Source: Azospirillum oryzae | GTDB taxonomy: Bacteria; Pseudomonadota; Alphaproteobacteria; Azospirillales; Azospirillaceae | Direction: 5' to 3' | Length of the DNA stretch: 64,000 nt | NCBI RefSeq assembly: GCF_008364795.1 | Contig: NZ_VTTM01000003.1 | Location: 372,001 to 436,000 of the forward strand | Shown here: positions 18,650 through 27,477 of the stretch, piece by piece | How positions within the stretch are numbered: the stretch's first letter is position 1 | Layout: the number at the start of each line of letters is the position of its first letter | Notes under the pieces: model-generated | What the model saw: only the letters and a program-made list of their open reading frames with translations | Database searches by the model: none | What the model was told of the DNA's origin: nothing | Program-made: the position numbers and the translations under genes

Positions 18650-19797
18650 GTGCCTAGTAGTCCGCGCCGAACGGGCAGCTACGTTCTACAAAGGATGCTG
18701 GCAGGCTGTAGGGCATGGATGTCTCGCAGTGGGCCATTGACCTGAAGCTGGCGCCTGCCGACCGGAATCGGTTCGAGGCACTTGTCCGCAGCGGCAACAT
18801 GCCGCAGAAGCTGGTGCCGCGCGTCCGGATTGCTCCGCTGAGCGACGGCATGCGCCTGAACGGCGCCATTGCCCGGGAGGTCGGCGTCGCCTTGCCGACC
18901 GTGCACCGCTGGCAACGCCGCGTTCAGGAGCAGGGCATGGACGGGCTGGTGCGCGACAAGATGCGGCCGTCGCGCATCCCACCTTTGGCGCCGGAGGTGG
19001 TCGAGCGCGTAGTGGAGATGACGCTCCAGGAGCCGCCCGGCGAAGCCACACACTGGAGCAGCCGCACGATGGCGGCCGCCAGCGGGGTGAGCGGCACCAC
19101 CGTGCGCCGGATCTGGCGCGCTCACGGCCTCAAGCCGCATCGGGTGCGCACCTTCAAGCTCTCGCGCGATCCCAAGTTCGTCGAGAAGGTCCAGGACGTG
19201 GTCGGGCTGTACATGGACCCGCCGCAGCACGCGCTGGTGCTGTCGGTCGATGAGAAGTCCCAGATTCAAGCCCTTGAGCGCACCCAGCCGGGGATGCCGC
19301 TGGCCAAGGGTCAACCCGCCACGCAGACCCACGACTACACCCGCCATGGCACGACGACGCTGTTCGCAGCACTGAACGTGCTGGACGGCACCGTGCTTGG
19401 CCAGTGCGCGGCCCGCCACCGGCATCAGGAGTTCATCCGCTTTCCCAACGCCGTCGAGGCGGCGGTGCCGGTCGGCAAGGTCGTGCACGTGATCCTAGAC
19501 AACTACGCCAACCACAAACATCCCAAGGTCCGCGCGTGGTTGGAGACGCACCCACGCTGGGTCTTCCACTTCACGCCGACCTCGGCGTCGTGGCTGAACG
19601 CGGTGGAGGGGTTCTTCTCCAAACTGACCCAAAAGCGCCTGCGCCGAGGCAGCTTCCGTGGGATCGTGGACCTTCAGGCCGCCATCTACCGCTTCATTGC
19701 CAAGCACAACCGGACGGCCAAGCGCTTCATCTGGACCGCTGATCCAGACCGCATCATCGCCAGCGTCAACAAAGCGAAGCGGGCGTCAGATACGCAC
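18650..19797 (+). mobile_element. IS630-family insertion sequence (ends approximate)
   Basis: An IS630 transposase gene fills this interval. A possible left end GTGCCTAGTAGTCCGC (18650) and the complement of 19783-19797, GTGCGTATCTGACGC, look like imperfect terminal inverted repeats, but the match is weak and the right one lies inside the transposase gene. The usual TA target duplication could not be confirmed, so the ends are tentative. Confidence 0.45.
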
Positions 19798-19818
19798 CTT
19801 TCGCAGACCGACGGCTGA
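18715..19818 (+). CDS. IS630-family transposase
   Basis: The 367-residue protein has an N-terminal helix-turn-helix half (LNGAIAREVGVALPTVHRWQ and SGVSGTTVRRIWRAHGLK) and a C-terminal DDE nuclease. The acidic residues are visible in LVLSVDEKSQIQALER (first Asp), VILDNYANHKHPKV (second Asp) and WLNAVEGFFSKLTQ (Glu), the standard IS630 arrangement. The gene looks intact from ATG to stop. Its last 33 bases overlap the 3' end of the P-loop kinase gene on the other strand, suggesting that insertion trimmed or extended that gene's tail. Confidence 0.9.
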   Translation: MDVSQWAIDLKLAPADRNRFEALVRSGNMPQKLVPRVRIAPLSDGMRLNGAIAREVGVALPTVHRWQRRVQEQGMDGLVRDKMRPSRIPPLAPEVVERVVEMTLQEPPGEATHWSSRTMAAASGVSGTTVRRIWRAHGLKPHRVRTFKLSRDPKFVEKVQDVVGLYMDPPQHALVLSVDEKSQIQALERTQPGMPLAKGQPATQTHDYTRHGTTTLFAALNVLDGTVLGQCAARHRHQEFIRFPNAVEAAVPVGKVVHVILDNYANHKHPKVRAWLETHPRWVFHFTPTSASWLNAVEGFFSKLTQKRLRRGSFRGIVDLQAAIYRFIAKHNRTAKRFIWTADPDRIIASVNKAKRASDTHLSQTDG

Positions 19819-20316
19819 CACGGCATCCAATATCAACTCCACACTTCGCGCGACCGGCAAAAGCGCGGTGTCGAGTTGCAGGCGCGTACGGTCCCAAGCT
19901 TCATAGGGACGCGTTTTAACCTGCTCCCAGGTCGGCGACTTTAGGCCTTCGACTCCCGGAGGCCGGGTTTCCAACCGGTGGCGGTGAATCACCGGGTCGG
20001 AACAGACAATTTCGACTTCGATGAATCCGGCACCAGCCTTCACCGCGACGTCCCGATAGGCGTCGCGCGTGATCCTAAGGGGGTTGACCGAGTCCGCGAT
20101 GACGAACTGCCCCAAGTGCAGATTGTCGGCCGCGATACAGTAGGCCGCCATGTAACCAGACGGCCCCACGTCTGCGCCGGGAAGCAGGATGCCAGATGAC
20201 TGGATGGCCTGCTCAATGGAATCGATTCTGAGATAAATCGCCCCGATGCAGGCCGCCACCTGTTGCGCGATGGTACTTTTGCCGACCCCCGGCAGTCCTG
20301 CAAATATGATAAGCAC
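19786..20316 (-). CDS. P-loop nucleotide kinase-like protein (AAA_33 type)
   Basis: The 176-residue product starts with a Walker A motif GLPGVGKST right after the first beta strand (LIIFAGLP), followed by AAYCIAADNLHLGQFVIADSVNP and VEIVCSDPVIHRHRLETR, the layout of small P-loop kinases related to gluconate, adenylylsulfate or chloramphenicol kinases. The start at GTG 20316 has GGGAGGA nine bases upstream; a TTG at 20343 is a weaker alternative. Its C-terminal residues overlap the IS630 transposase gene in antisense, so the natural tail may have been replaced at insertion. The substrate is unknown. Confidence 0.75.
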   Translation of the reverse strand: MLIIFAGLPGVGKSTIAQQVAACIGAIYLRIDSIEQAIQSSGILLPGADVGPSGYMAAYCIAADNLHLGQFVIADSVNPLRITRDAYRDVAVKAGAGFIEVEIVCSDPVIHRHRLETRPPGVEGLKSPTWEQVKTRPYEAWDRTRLQLDTALLPVARSVELILDAVSAVGLRKVRI

Positions 20317-20418
20317 GAACCCGATCCTCCCGGAGCGCCGCAAGCGGCATCATCATTGCCGCCGGACACCATGATGCGGCAAGCGGGAAAATGCACCGAA
20401 AGAGTTGGTCGCCTGGTG

Positions 20419-20476
20419 GTGCGCCGGACAGATCGAATCGTTTGTAGAACAACACGATCTGTTTGGTTCGGCGCAC
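20419..20476. repeat. Imperfect long inverted repeat
   Basis: Left arm GTGCGCCGGACAGATCG (20419-20435) and right arm 20455-20476 pair over 17 bases, with a five-base bulge (TTGGT) in the right arm. The spacer is 19 bp. It may be a cruciform, the two ends of a lost mobile element, or a hairpin downstream of the copper-ATPase remnant's 5' side. No T run follows. Confidence 0.5.
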
Positions 20477-20490
20477 TAGCTTGGCTCAAT

Positions 20491-20702
20491 AACCAGCGTG
20501 CTGAACCGGGCGATCAGGCGAACATCTGGCAGATGCCGGTTCTGGCGTTCATCTCAACGCGCTCGGCGCGCCGGTCACGGCGGGCGTCTTATACACACTG
20601 TTCGGCTGGACCCTGTCGCCGGTGATCGCCGCCTTCACGATGGCGTTGAGCTCGGTATCCGTGGTTGCTAACGCCCTACGGCTGCGCAGAACCTACCTGT
20701 GA
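20491..20702 (+). pseudogene. C-terminal remnant of a heavy-metal (copper) P-type ATPase
   Basis: Read from about 20548 to the TGA at 20700-20702, the plus strand encodes [18 protein letters not shown], then [20 protein letters not shown], then ALRLRRTYL. This is the conserved last two membrane helices of CopA-like P1B ATPases. Upstream, the pieces LNRAIRR and [11 protein letters not shown] fit the segment just before it, but in different frames, so at least two frameshifts are present. The rest of the gene is gone. No start codon or neighbour could complete it, hence a decayed fragment, probably left by rearrangement near the IS630 element. Confidence 0.7.
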
Positions 20703-20721
20703 CCTGAAGCGAGCCCGAGCG

Positions 20722-20976
20722 CTATTCGAGATCGGAATCTTTGGACAGGGCAAGTCGGACGCCTTCGCCGCCTGACTTGCTGTGGGTAAGAAACAGAACA
20801 CCGCCCTTGGCAAGGGCACGGCCAAGCGCTTCAAGAGTTGAAGCGCGCGGGTTTACCGCCTCGTCTTCGATGAGTTGGAGCGTTTTGCTCGAAACACTGG
20901 CCCTGGACGCGAGTTCGGTCCGAGACCATCCGAGCAACCCGCGCCCCGCCCGGATCTGGCTAGCGCTCGGTAACAT
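20722..20976 (-). CDS. XRE/Cro-type helix-turn-helix regulator
   Basis: The 84-residue protein is a lambda-repressor-like DNA-binding domain: IRAGRGLLGWSRTELASRAS, then VSSKTLQLIEDEAVNPRAST and LEALGRALAKGGVLFL. The ATG at 20976 matches the usual start of the fold (MLPSASQIRAGRGLL); longer starts up to 21030 are possible. It is divergent from the HNH gene. Perfect inverted repeats lie in the gap between them, so it probably represses its own and the HNH promoter. Confidence 0.82.
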   Translation of the reverse strand: MLPSASQIRAGRGLLGWSRTELASRASVSSKTLQLIEDEAVNPRASTLEALGRALAKGGVLFLTHSKSGGEGVRLALSKDSDLE

Positions 20977-21045
20977 GCGCCTAAAGATTCCCAGTTGGGA
21001 CTGAATGTCCAACGGAAGATGCAGGCGCACTAGATGGGTTCTCTC

Positions 21046-21076
21046 AGAAGAACTAATCTTCTCATATAAGAAGATT
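21046..21076. promoter_or_regulatory. Operator-like triple half-site between XRE and HNH genes
   Basis: Three half-sites occur in a row: AGAAG (21046-21050), AATCTTCT (21055-21062) and AGAAGATT (21069-21076). The last two form a perfect 8-bp inverted repeat around CATATA; the first two form a 5-bp inverted repeat around seven bases. This is typical spacing for an XRE dimer operator and lies between the divergent starts at 20976 and 21133. Confidence 0.6.
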
Positions 21077-21132
21077 CATGCTTGCTTGACCCTGTTTCGA
21101 AGCGGTACATAGGTTTGTCGCGGAGAGAAGGC

Positions 21133-21507
21133 ATGCGACTCGGCACCGGCGTCCACCAATTGATGGGGGTGATGTTGGGAAGCTCTCGGTACAGCAAGTA
21201 CATTCAGAGCCCGGCGTGGTCGACCAACCCAGCCCGGCTAGCCGAGCTCAGGCTGTCTGGTGGCCGTTGTCGGCTCTGTAACCGGCAGCAAAGATTGACG
21301 GTGCACCACCGGACATACGTTCGACTGGGGCGGGAGAGTGTTTCTGACCTCACGACGCTCTGCCATGACTGTCATGAAATGGTTACGGCAGAACTCAGAA
21401 AACGGAAATATTCGAGAAAGCGGCTGCCGCCCATCATTCCTGTCGGCGCTCCCATGGAGCGTCAGCTGATCGACAGCACCTCTGGATGGCGCCATGTTGT
21501 TCTCTGA
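21133..21507 (+). CDS. HNH-type nuclease domain protein
   Basis: The 124-residue protein has a zinc-bound HNH core: CRLCNRQQRLTVHHRTYVRL, then DLTTLCHDCHEMVTAEL. Two CxxC pairs hold the zinc and the HH of TVHHRTY is the catalytic/metal site. The second His of the motif is the His of CHDCHE. The start at ATG 21133 has GGAGAGAAGG just before it; an in-frame TTG at 21082 is longer. It overlaps the next gene by 14 bp, so the two are translationally coupled. A DNA endonuclease role in a mobile or defence locus is likely but not shown. Confidence 0.8.
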   Translation: MRLGTGVHQLMGVMLGSSRYSKYIQSPAWSTNPARLAELRLSGGRCRLCNRQQRLTVHHRTYVRLGRESVSDLTTLCHDCHEMVTAELRKRKYSRKRLPPIIPVGAPMERQLIDSTSGWRHVVL

Positions 21508-22258
21508 AACCTTGCGCTTCCGCCTTCGCGGAGTTGCACCGCTGTTGATGCGCAACAGCCGCCTTGTCGATCCTCTGGACGACTACTCACGCGAAATCTC
21601 GGCCATCGCAGGAAAGCGACACAAGACGATCAGCGACCATGAACGCTTGGCCCAAGTCGAATGGCACGGCAGTGTCTGGGTGGATGATGGGCGGCCGTGC
21701 ATCCCCGCTCATGTCATTGAGGGGATGATCGCTGCCGCGGCCCGCACCCGGAAGCGTGGTGGGCACGCCCGGTCAGGCCTCATCTGCACGGCCAATGCGC
21801 CGCTCGTTTACGAAGGGCCAAGCTCGCTGGACGATCTCTGGAAAGACCCCAGGTTCCAGTTGCGCATGCCCGTTCGGACGCCAAAAGGGCGTGTTATGCG
21901 TACCCGACCGGCGTTTCCAAATTGGCAAGCGACTATAGAAATCAAATTCCTTCCCTCAGTTGTTGACGAGAATTCTATCGAGGAGTGGCTGAAATTAGGA
22001 GGCGATCTCCTCGGTATTGGAGATTTCCGCCCCCGCTATGGCCGGTTTTCTGTAGAGGCCGTGGCGAATACAGAAATTGTAAGCTCGGGTCCGGCAGGGC
22101 GTGTTCTGGCATGTCAAGCCTCGGCGAGGCAGGGCTCGGCTACCTCAGAGGGGGAGGTGCCTGTCACCTCCCCCTCTCGCCGCCCTCAAGTGAAAAACAC
22201 CAAAGCCTTACCAGAGCATGTGCAGCAGAAAGAAACCACGCCTCAAGAACAGTCCTGA
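21494..22258 (+). CDS. Phage/plasmid-type protein of unknown function, coupled to HNH gene
   Basis: The 254-residue protein begins MLFSETLRFRLRGVAPLLMR and shows the pattern LARLEW-like (AQVEWHGSVWVDDGRPCIP), RMPVRTPKGRVMRTRPAFPNW, and LGIGDFRPRYGRFSVEAV. I recall similar conserved hypotheticals in phages and plasmids, but no function is known to me. After about residue 195 the sequence becomes Ser/Pro/Gln-rich and looks disordered. The ATG lies inside the HNH gene (14-bp overlap), suggesting the two products act together. Not a known nuclease or methylase motif. Confidence 0.7.
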   Translation: MLFSETLRFRLRGVAPLLMRNSRLVDPLDDYSREISAIAGKRHKTISDHERLAQVEWHGSVWVDDGRPCIPAHVIEGMIAAAARTRKRGGHARSGLICTANAPLVYEGPSSLDDLWKDPRFQLRMPVRTPKGRVMRTRPAFPNWQATIEIKFLPSVVDENSIEEWLKLGGDLLGIGDFRPRYGRFSVEAVANTEIVSSGPAGRVLACQASARQGSATSEGEVPVTSPSRRPQVKNTKALPEHVQQKETTPQEQS

Positions 22259-22274
22259 CTTGGTCGGGTTCTGA

Positions 22275-22373
22275 ACCCTTGTCGTAGATCAGCAAGCTGT
22301 CGGAGGTCGTACCCAACACGCACGCGATCATGACCAAGGTGTCTAAGTCTGGAGCATAGAAATCTTGAAGCAA
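22275..22373 (-). pseudogene. Remnant of an XRE-type helix-turn-helix protein
   Basis: Thirty residues on the minus strand (APDLDTLVMIACVLGTTSDS then LLIY) match the fourth and fifth helices of XRE regulators (usual form PxLDTLVRIAxALGVSxDxLL). The upstream HTH helices cannot be found in any frame. It is probably a decayed gene fragment. Confidence 0.4.
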
Positions 22374-22947
22374 TTAGTCGCGCGTAGGATGCGGGGTTCT
22401 TAAAAATTTAGGGCAGTATATCTATTATGCCTTCCTCACAACATGCAGCTTTCGGTCTGTATAGGTTCGGATGGCGAGTTTTCGGAGCTGTCGAAAATTG
22501 GGTTAACTTCCCGATACCTTGAGGCTGCAACAGCAAGGTCGCTGAAGAGCCAGTTTTGCGGTCCGCTTAGCGCCGTCCCTCGGTGTCCGTCAGGATCAGA
22601 TAACCGGCAGCAGTTTATTCTCGACCGTTTCCATTGGATGTTCTCCTGTCGACATGTTGAGCGGGCATCAGAGGTCCGGGCGGCAGCCGACGGGCAGGAC
22701 ACGGCCGAGGTTGGTCAGCATTTCCACCAGGGTTCCGTCGGCGGAGGTGCGCAGGAGCCTCCCCGGTACGGAGGGCGCGCCATCATGCATTCGATATGGT
22801 CTCAGGCGTTAGCTTCATTCCTGCCGGTGACCGGCTCGTCACTCGCAAATGCGAGAACTCTAGCATGCTTGCTGCACTGTCAACGCTTTTTATGAACAGA
22901 TGCACATCTTTAAGTCTACATTTTTGTTGTGCTGATATGCTTGATAG
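22374..22947. other. Intergenic region upstream of mod
   Basis: About 570 bp without a recognisable gene; its first ~80 bp are locally AT-rich (TTAAAAATTTAGGGCAGTAT at about 22401). The segment at about 22668-22760 translates on the minus strand as GTLVEMLTNLGRVLPVGCRP before a stop, which may be a remnant of another gene's end. The promoter of mod is expected near the right end. Confidence 0.3.
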
Positions 22948-23022
22948 GTGTACTTCGGCCGGGCGATGATACTCCATGCGCGCATTGCGCGCTGGAGAGA
23001 ATGCGCCGCTAAGGGGGCTGAC

Positions 23023-24843
23023 TTGAAGTACACGGATTTGTCGCACGAGCAATTGGTCAACTTGCTCGTGAAACGCGATGCGCAGAGCAAGCTCGGTTTG
23101 GTTTGGGAGCGCAGGGACCACCTGCCGGACTCCGCCATGAACGCTGACTTCGTGACGATGAACCTCGCCGATTCTGATAGTTGTGCCGGAGGCGCGCCAT
23201 ACCGAAACCTGATCATTGAAGGGGACAATTACGACGCCCTTCGCTGGCTGAGGGTGACCCACACCGGCCGGATCAAGGTCATCTACATCGACCCCCCGTA
23301 CAACACCGGCAACAAGGATTGGGTCTACAACGATGACTTCGGCTGCCCCGATGACCGGTACCCGCAATCGACTTGGCTGGAGTGGCTTTACCAGCGTCTG
23401 ATGCTCGCTCGCGACCTTCTGACCGAGGACGGCGTCGTTCTCGTCTCTATCAGCGACGATAACCGGTCGAAGCTGGATCTGCTGATGGAAGAGGTCTTCC
23501 CCGGAATGCGCAAGGGGAGCTTCGTTTGGCGCTCACGCATCGGCGGGAACGATGCCGGAGATTGCTATTTCTCGGTCAACCACGAGCACGTCCTAGTTTA
23601 CGGCGGTCCGAAGTTCCGCTTCGGGGGCAACCGGAAGGCACTCGCGCATTATTCCAATTCGGACAACGACCCGCGAGGCGACTGGTTCGCCGACAACCTG
23701 ACGGTCTCCGTCAAGTACACCGATAAGCGCGCGGGCAACGCTTACTATCCACTTCACGATCCCAAGACGGGCATCTGGTATCCTTGCAATCCAAACGGTG
23801 TGTGGCGTTTCGGGAGCAAGCAGTTCCTGAAGAAGGGGCAGAAGCTCAAGAAGGCGTCGATGGAGGATCTGATTGCCGATAACAAGGTGATCTTTCCCGT
23901 TGGTGAGCGCACAGCCGTCTGGAATACGATGGACGAACTTCTCGACGCCATCGACCGTCGTGACGTGCCGTTCCGTGGGGGTGTCCCGGTACTCCGTCAG
24001 GGATTGCCAAACCTTGAATTCTGGGTCGGCAAAACTGTCGGCTGGGGCAGCCCCAAATACCGGCGCCACAAGTCCGAGCTCAAGTCGGAGTTCAGCCCAG
24101 TCTCCAGCTGGGTTCGCACGAAGGTGGATGAGCACGGTGCTGAAGTCGGTCTGATCGAATTGTCCTCGCTCATGGGCGAAGAGGGAACGACGCTCCTGAA
24201 CAAGATGTTCGGCGAGAAGGTGTTCGATTATCCAAAACCGCTGTCGTTGATGACCGACCTGCTGAAGCAGGTGGCATCCGACGGGGACATCGTGCTCGAC
24301 TTCTTCGCCGGGTCGGGTACGACCGGCCATGCTTTATTGGCTCTAAACGCTGAGGATGGTGACGACCGTCGGTTCATCCTGGTCTCCTCGCGCGAGAAAA
24401 CTGGCGAAGACCCCAATCGAAACCTTTGCCGCGATGTCTGCGCTGCTCGGATCCGGAAGGTCATCGGGGGCTTCAACGGCACCGAGGGACTCGGCGGAGA
24501 CTTCGCGTACCTGCGAGCCGAGCGAATCGCCTTAGAAGACATTGCTTACGATTTCACCCCGGAACAGATCTGGGTTTCCATCCTGGCGATGCATGACCTG
24601 CCCATCGTTCCGCTCGACACGGGCAGGGTGGTCAACGCTGCCATCACCGACGACCGGGTGGCGGTTGCCTACTGTAATAAGTTCACCCAAGAGGCCGAGG
24701 ATATGTTGCGCCGCCTCGCGGCCGACCACAGCGTCTTTGTCTACACCTGGACGCCAGGCCTCGTCGTGGATGCGTTCCGTGGCAGCAACAGCATCGAAGT
24801 CCGAGCGGTGCCGGACGAGTTCATGAAGAGGTTCCACGCATGA
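23023..24843 (+). CDS. Type III-like DNA N6-adenine methyltransferase (Mod)
   Basis: The 606-residue protein is a beta-class amino-methyltransferase: catalytic motif IV DPPYNTG comes first (in KVIYIDPPYNTGNKDWVYND) and the SAM-binding motif I FFAGSGTTGHA near the C-terminus, separated by a long target-recognition region. This order is typical of type III Mod. The N-terminus (KYTDLSHEQLVNLLVKRDAQ) is the usual start; TTG 23023 with AAGGGGG six bases upstream fits best, ATG 22966 and GTG 22948 are longer choices. It overlaps the Res gene by an ATGA. It should methylate one strand of an asymmetric site to protect the host and form the recognition part of the complex. Confidence 0.88.
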   Translation: MKYTDLSHEQLVNLLVKRDAQSKLGLVWERRDHLPDSAMNADFVTMNLADSDSCAGGAPYRNLIIEGDNYDALRWLRVTHTGRIKVIYIDPPYNTGNKDWVYNDDFGCPDDRYPQSTWLEWLYQRLMLARDLLTEDGVVLVSISDDNRSKLDLLMEEVFPGMRKGSFVWRSRIGGNDAGDCYFSVNHEHVLVYGGPKFRFGGNRKALAHYSNSDNDPRGDWFADNLTVSVKYTDKRAGNAYYPLHDPKTGIWYPCNPNGVWRFGSKQFLKKGQKLKKASMEDLIADNKVIFPVGERTAVWNTMDELLDAIDRRDVPFRGGVPVLRQGLPNLEFWVGKTVGWGSPKYRRHKSELKSEFSPVSSWVRTKVDEHGAEVGLIELSSLMGEEGTTLLNKMFGEKVFDYPKPLSLMTDLLKQVASDGDIVLDFFAGSGTTGHALLALNAEDGDDRRFILVSSREKTGEDPNRNLCRDVCAARIRKVIGGFNGTEGLGGDFAYLRAERIALEDIAYDFTPEQIWVSILAMHDLPIVPLDTGRVVNAAITDDRVAVAYCNKFTQEAEDMLRRLAADHSVFVYTWTPGLVVDAFRGSNSIEVRAVPDEFMKRFHA

Positions 24844-27464
24844 CCGCCGAAGCCGCTATCGCCTCCCTTGTCGGAGGACCGTCCCTGCTGCCGCTCCGGA
24901 AATTTCAGACGAAAGCGTCGGACACCATTTTGAACGTCGTGCGCGACACCGCAGCGAAAATAGAGGCTGCTCGCGACCGGCGCCGGGACATCGCCAAGGC
25001 GCAGGGTGTCACCCTTCTGCGGGCGCCAACAGGCAGCGGGAAGACCCTCACTGTCGGCCGGACGCTGGAACGCATGGTAGGCGGGCTGCCCCGAAAGACT
25101 TGCTGGTTCTGGTTCACACCGTATTCCGGCTTGGTCACGCAGACGCAAGACGCGTTGCGCTCGCAGTGCCGCAGCATTCGGATGCGTGACCTGAAGACCG
25201 ACCGCCACCTCAAGGTAACCAAAGATGGCGATGTCTTCATTGCGACTTGGGCCAGCGTAGCATCCGCGAAGAAGGACGCGAAGAAGGCCCGGAGGAACCT
25301 GGAGACGCTGGCGGGCGTCGATCTGTTCATCGCCGCCCTCCGCGCCGATGGCTGGTACATCGGCGTGGTCATCGACGAGGCTCACCTCAACTTCGGTACC
25401 GGTGCGCGACGGGCAGCGGAGTTCTACCTCGACGTTCTCCAGCCGGACTTCACGATCCTTGCGACCGCGACGCCCCGGGACGAGGAACTCGAGCGATTCG
25501 CGAAGATCGCACGCATCGGCACGCCGAATCGCGTAGAGGTCGGCCGGGAGGAGGTCGTTCGGGCTTGCCTCAACAAGCCTGGCGTCCGCGCGGTCCACTT
25601 CCGGGCCGAGGAGAAGGAAAAGAACCTGTTCGACATGGAAGAGGTCGCCATCTACGCCGGATGGGAGCGACACTTGGCCATCAAGCGCGCTTTAAAGGAC
25701 GAGGGTGTCGATCTCACCCCGTTGCTGCTGATCCAGGTCGAGAACGACAAGGAGGGGGAGGACGACCGGGTCAAGCAGGTCGTCACCTTCCTGAAGACGC
25801 TGAAGGTTCCCGATTCGGCAATCGGTTGGCACACCTCGAGTGAGCCGGACCCATACTTCCATACGTTGGCCTACGACGAAACCAAGGAAGTTCTGATCTT
25901 CAAAATGGCGGCCGCGACGGGCTTCGACGCCCCGCGCGCTTGGACGCTGGTGTCGCTGCGCAAATCGGTGGGCGAGGAGTTCGGCCTTCAGGTTCTTGGG
26001 CGCATTATGCGCGTCCACCCCCGGGTTCAGCACCTGCACGCCTTCGCGTCGGAACCGCCTCGTCTGCCGAACCATATCCTAGATCATGGCTACGTGTTCC
26101 TCGCCAACCCAGACCAGCAGGTTGCGATGACTGCGGCGGCCGAGGAACTCAAGACCATTCAGGACAGCATCGAAACGGTCACCGACAACGTCGTGGTTGT
26201 TGACTTCGGGTCGTCGAAGGCGGCCCTCTTCGATCCGCGGTCCGGCTTCGCGGAACTCCTGGTTCCGCCCACACCGGCTTCAGGAGACAAAGGCGCCCAG
26301 GAAGCCGCAAGTGCCCACGAAGACGTTCATGAAGAGCCGGAGTCCACATCGGACCCCGATTCGTCGGGCGGACACGCCAAGGAAACGGTGCAACGCGCGG
26401 CGGCGCTCCGGGTCCAGTCGGCGCTCGACTTCATTCTCGAGGCTCCCGAGCCGTCCCTCGTTCGCAGCGCCGGGAAGGAGAGGCTGTCCAGCGCCGATCC
26501 TGGCACTTCGAGTTTCAAGGTGCATCGCTATCCTCTGCGGACCGACATCACGTTCCCCCGGCGCCTCTCGCGCGAGGTGAAACCGCGCACAATGGACGGG
26601 TTGGTGGCCTGCATCGCCGAGCGCATTCAGATCGACGATGCCGTCGTGAACCTTGTGAACCGTACCAAGGGCAAGGTGGTCGTGACCGAGGAGGAAGTCT
26701 TCGGCCACGAGGTGTTGGTCGGGACACAGAGCGTTCCCATTTCCAATGTCCGGATCGCTCAAGAAGCCCAGATGGCCTTCCGGTTCAATGATGGCATCGA
26801 CGAGCGCGAACTCAGGCCTGCATTGGTCAGTCGACTCCGGCGTGAGCTCGATGACCGAGGGCAAGAGGTCGAGGAGAAGGACCTGCGCAGGGCGGTGAAT
26901 CTCATCGCAATGACCCGGCCGTCTCTCCTCCATGACGCTTGCCGGTCCTGTCTCGCCAGCGTGGTCGAGATCCATCAGGACGTCGACATTCCCGATCACA
27001 TCGAAGCAATGGGCACTCTGCAACGATCGGCAAAGTCCGTGTATGGGGTGTTTCCGTCAACTATGAACCGTGAGGAGCGGGCGTTCGCGGATTTGCTGGA
27101 TGCTGACACGACCGGGACAGTCTTGTGGTGGCTGCGCAACGTTGAAAATACCCGCTGGGCGGTTTCCATCGTCCTGCCGAATGGACGGCTGCACTACCCG
27201 GACTTTGTCATCGGGGTGGATGCTCGGCGGAAGTCGGAGGACAACATCGCGCTGGCCGAGGTGAAGGACGATGGCAGGACTGGGCGCTTGTTCAGCCGCG
27301 GGAACACCGACAAGGTTCGATCCGAGCACGCTCGCTACAAGTCCGCCCTGATGGTCTACAGGGACGAAGTTGGCGACTGGATTAAGGCCGTGTACCGTGC
27401 CGACATTGAGCGGCTGACCGACGGGGAGCGATTCAAAATCAGCGACCTCGTTTACACCCAGTGA
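24840..27464 (+). CDS. Type III-like restriction enzyme / helicase subunit (Res)
   Basis: The 874-residue protein has an SF2 helicase core at the N-terminal half: motif I RAPTGSGKTLTVGRTLERM, motif II VVIDEAHLNFG, motif III ILATATPRDEELERF, and motif VI region LQVLGRIMRVHPRV. Near the C-terminus LHYPDFVIGVDARR followed by IALAEVKDDGRTGR is a PD-(D/E)XK nuclease (D...E-x-K). The middle region 480-640 is acidic and probably flexible. With Mod it would form a translocating ATP-dependent nuclease. Its reading overlaps mod by 4 bp (ATGA), so both are made together. A strong palindromic terminator follows the stop by 13 bp. Confidence 0.88.
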   Translation: MTAEAAIASLVGGPSLLPLRKFQTKASDTILNVVRDTAAKIEAARDRRRDIAKAQGVTLLRAPTGSGKTLTVGRTLERMVGGLPRKTCWFWFTPYSGLVTQTQDALRSQCRSIRMRDLKTDRHLKVTKDGDVFIATWASVASAKKDAKKARRNLETLAGVDLFIAALRADGWYIGVVIDEAHLNFGTGARRAAEFYLDVLQPDFTILATATPRDEELERFAKIARIGTPNRVEVGREEVVRACLNKPGVRAVHFRAEEKEKNLFDMEEVAIYAGWERHLAIKRALKDEGVDLTPLLLIQVENDKEGEDDRVKQVVTFLKTLKVPDSAIGWHTSSEPDPYFHTLAYDETKEVLIFKMAAATGFDAPRAWTLVSLRKSVGEEFGLQVLGRIMRVHPRVQHLHAFASEPPRLPNHILDHGYVFLANPDQQVAMTAAAEELKTIQDSIETVTDNVVVVDFGSSKAALFDPRSGFAELLVPPTPASGDKGAQEAASAHEDVHEEPESTSDPDSSGGHAKETVQRAAALRVQSALDFILEAPEPSLVRSAGKERLSSADPGTSSFKVHRYPLRTDITFPRRLSREVKPRTMDGLVACIAERIQIDDAVVNLVNRTKGKVVVTEEEVFGHEVLVGTQSVPISNVRIAQEAQMAFRFNDGIDERELRPALVSRLRRELDDRGQEVEEKDLRRAVNLIAMTRPSLLHDACRSCLASVVEIHQDVDIPDHIEAMGTLQRSAKSVYGVFPSTMNREERAFADLLDADTTGTVLWWLRNVENTRWAVSIVLPNGRLHYPDFVIGVDARRKSEDNIALAEVKDDGRTGRLFSRGNTDKVRSEHARYKSALMVYRDEVGDWIKAVYRADIERLTDGERFKISDLVYTQ

Positions 27465-27477
27465 GCGCATGACCCTT

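Noticed and set aside
22668..22760. Minus-strand segment reading GTLVEMLTNLGRVLPVGCRP
   Set aside because: May be a gene remnant, but too short and without a family match to annotate.
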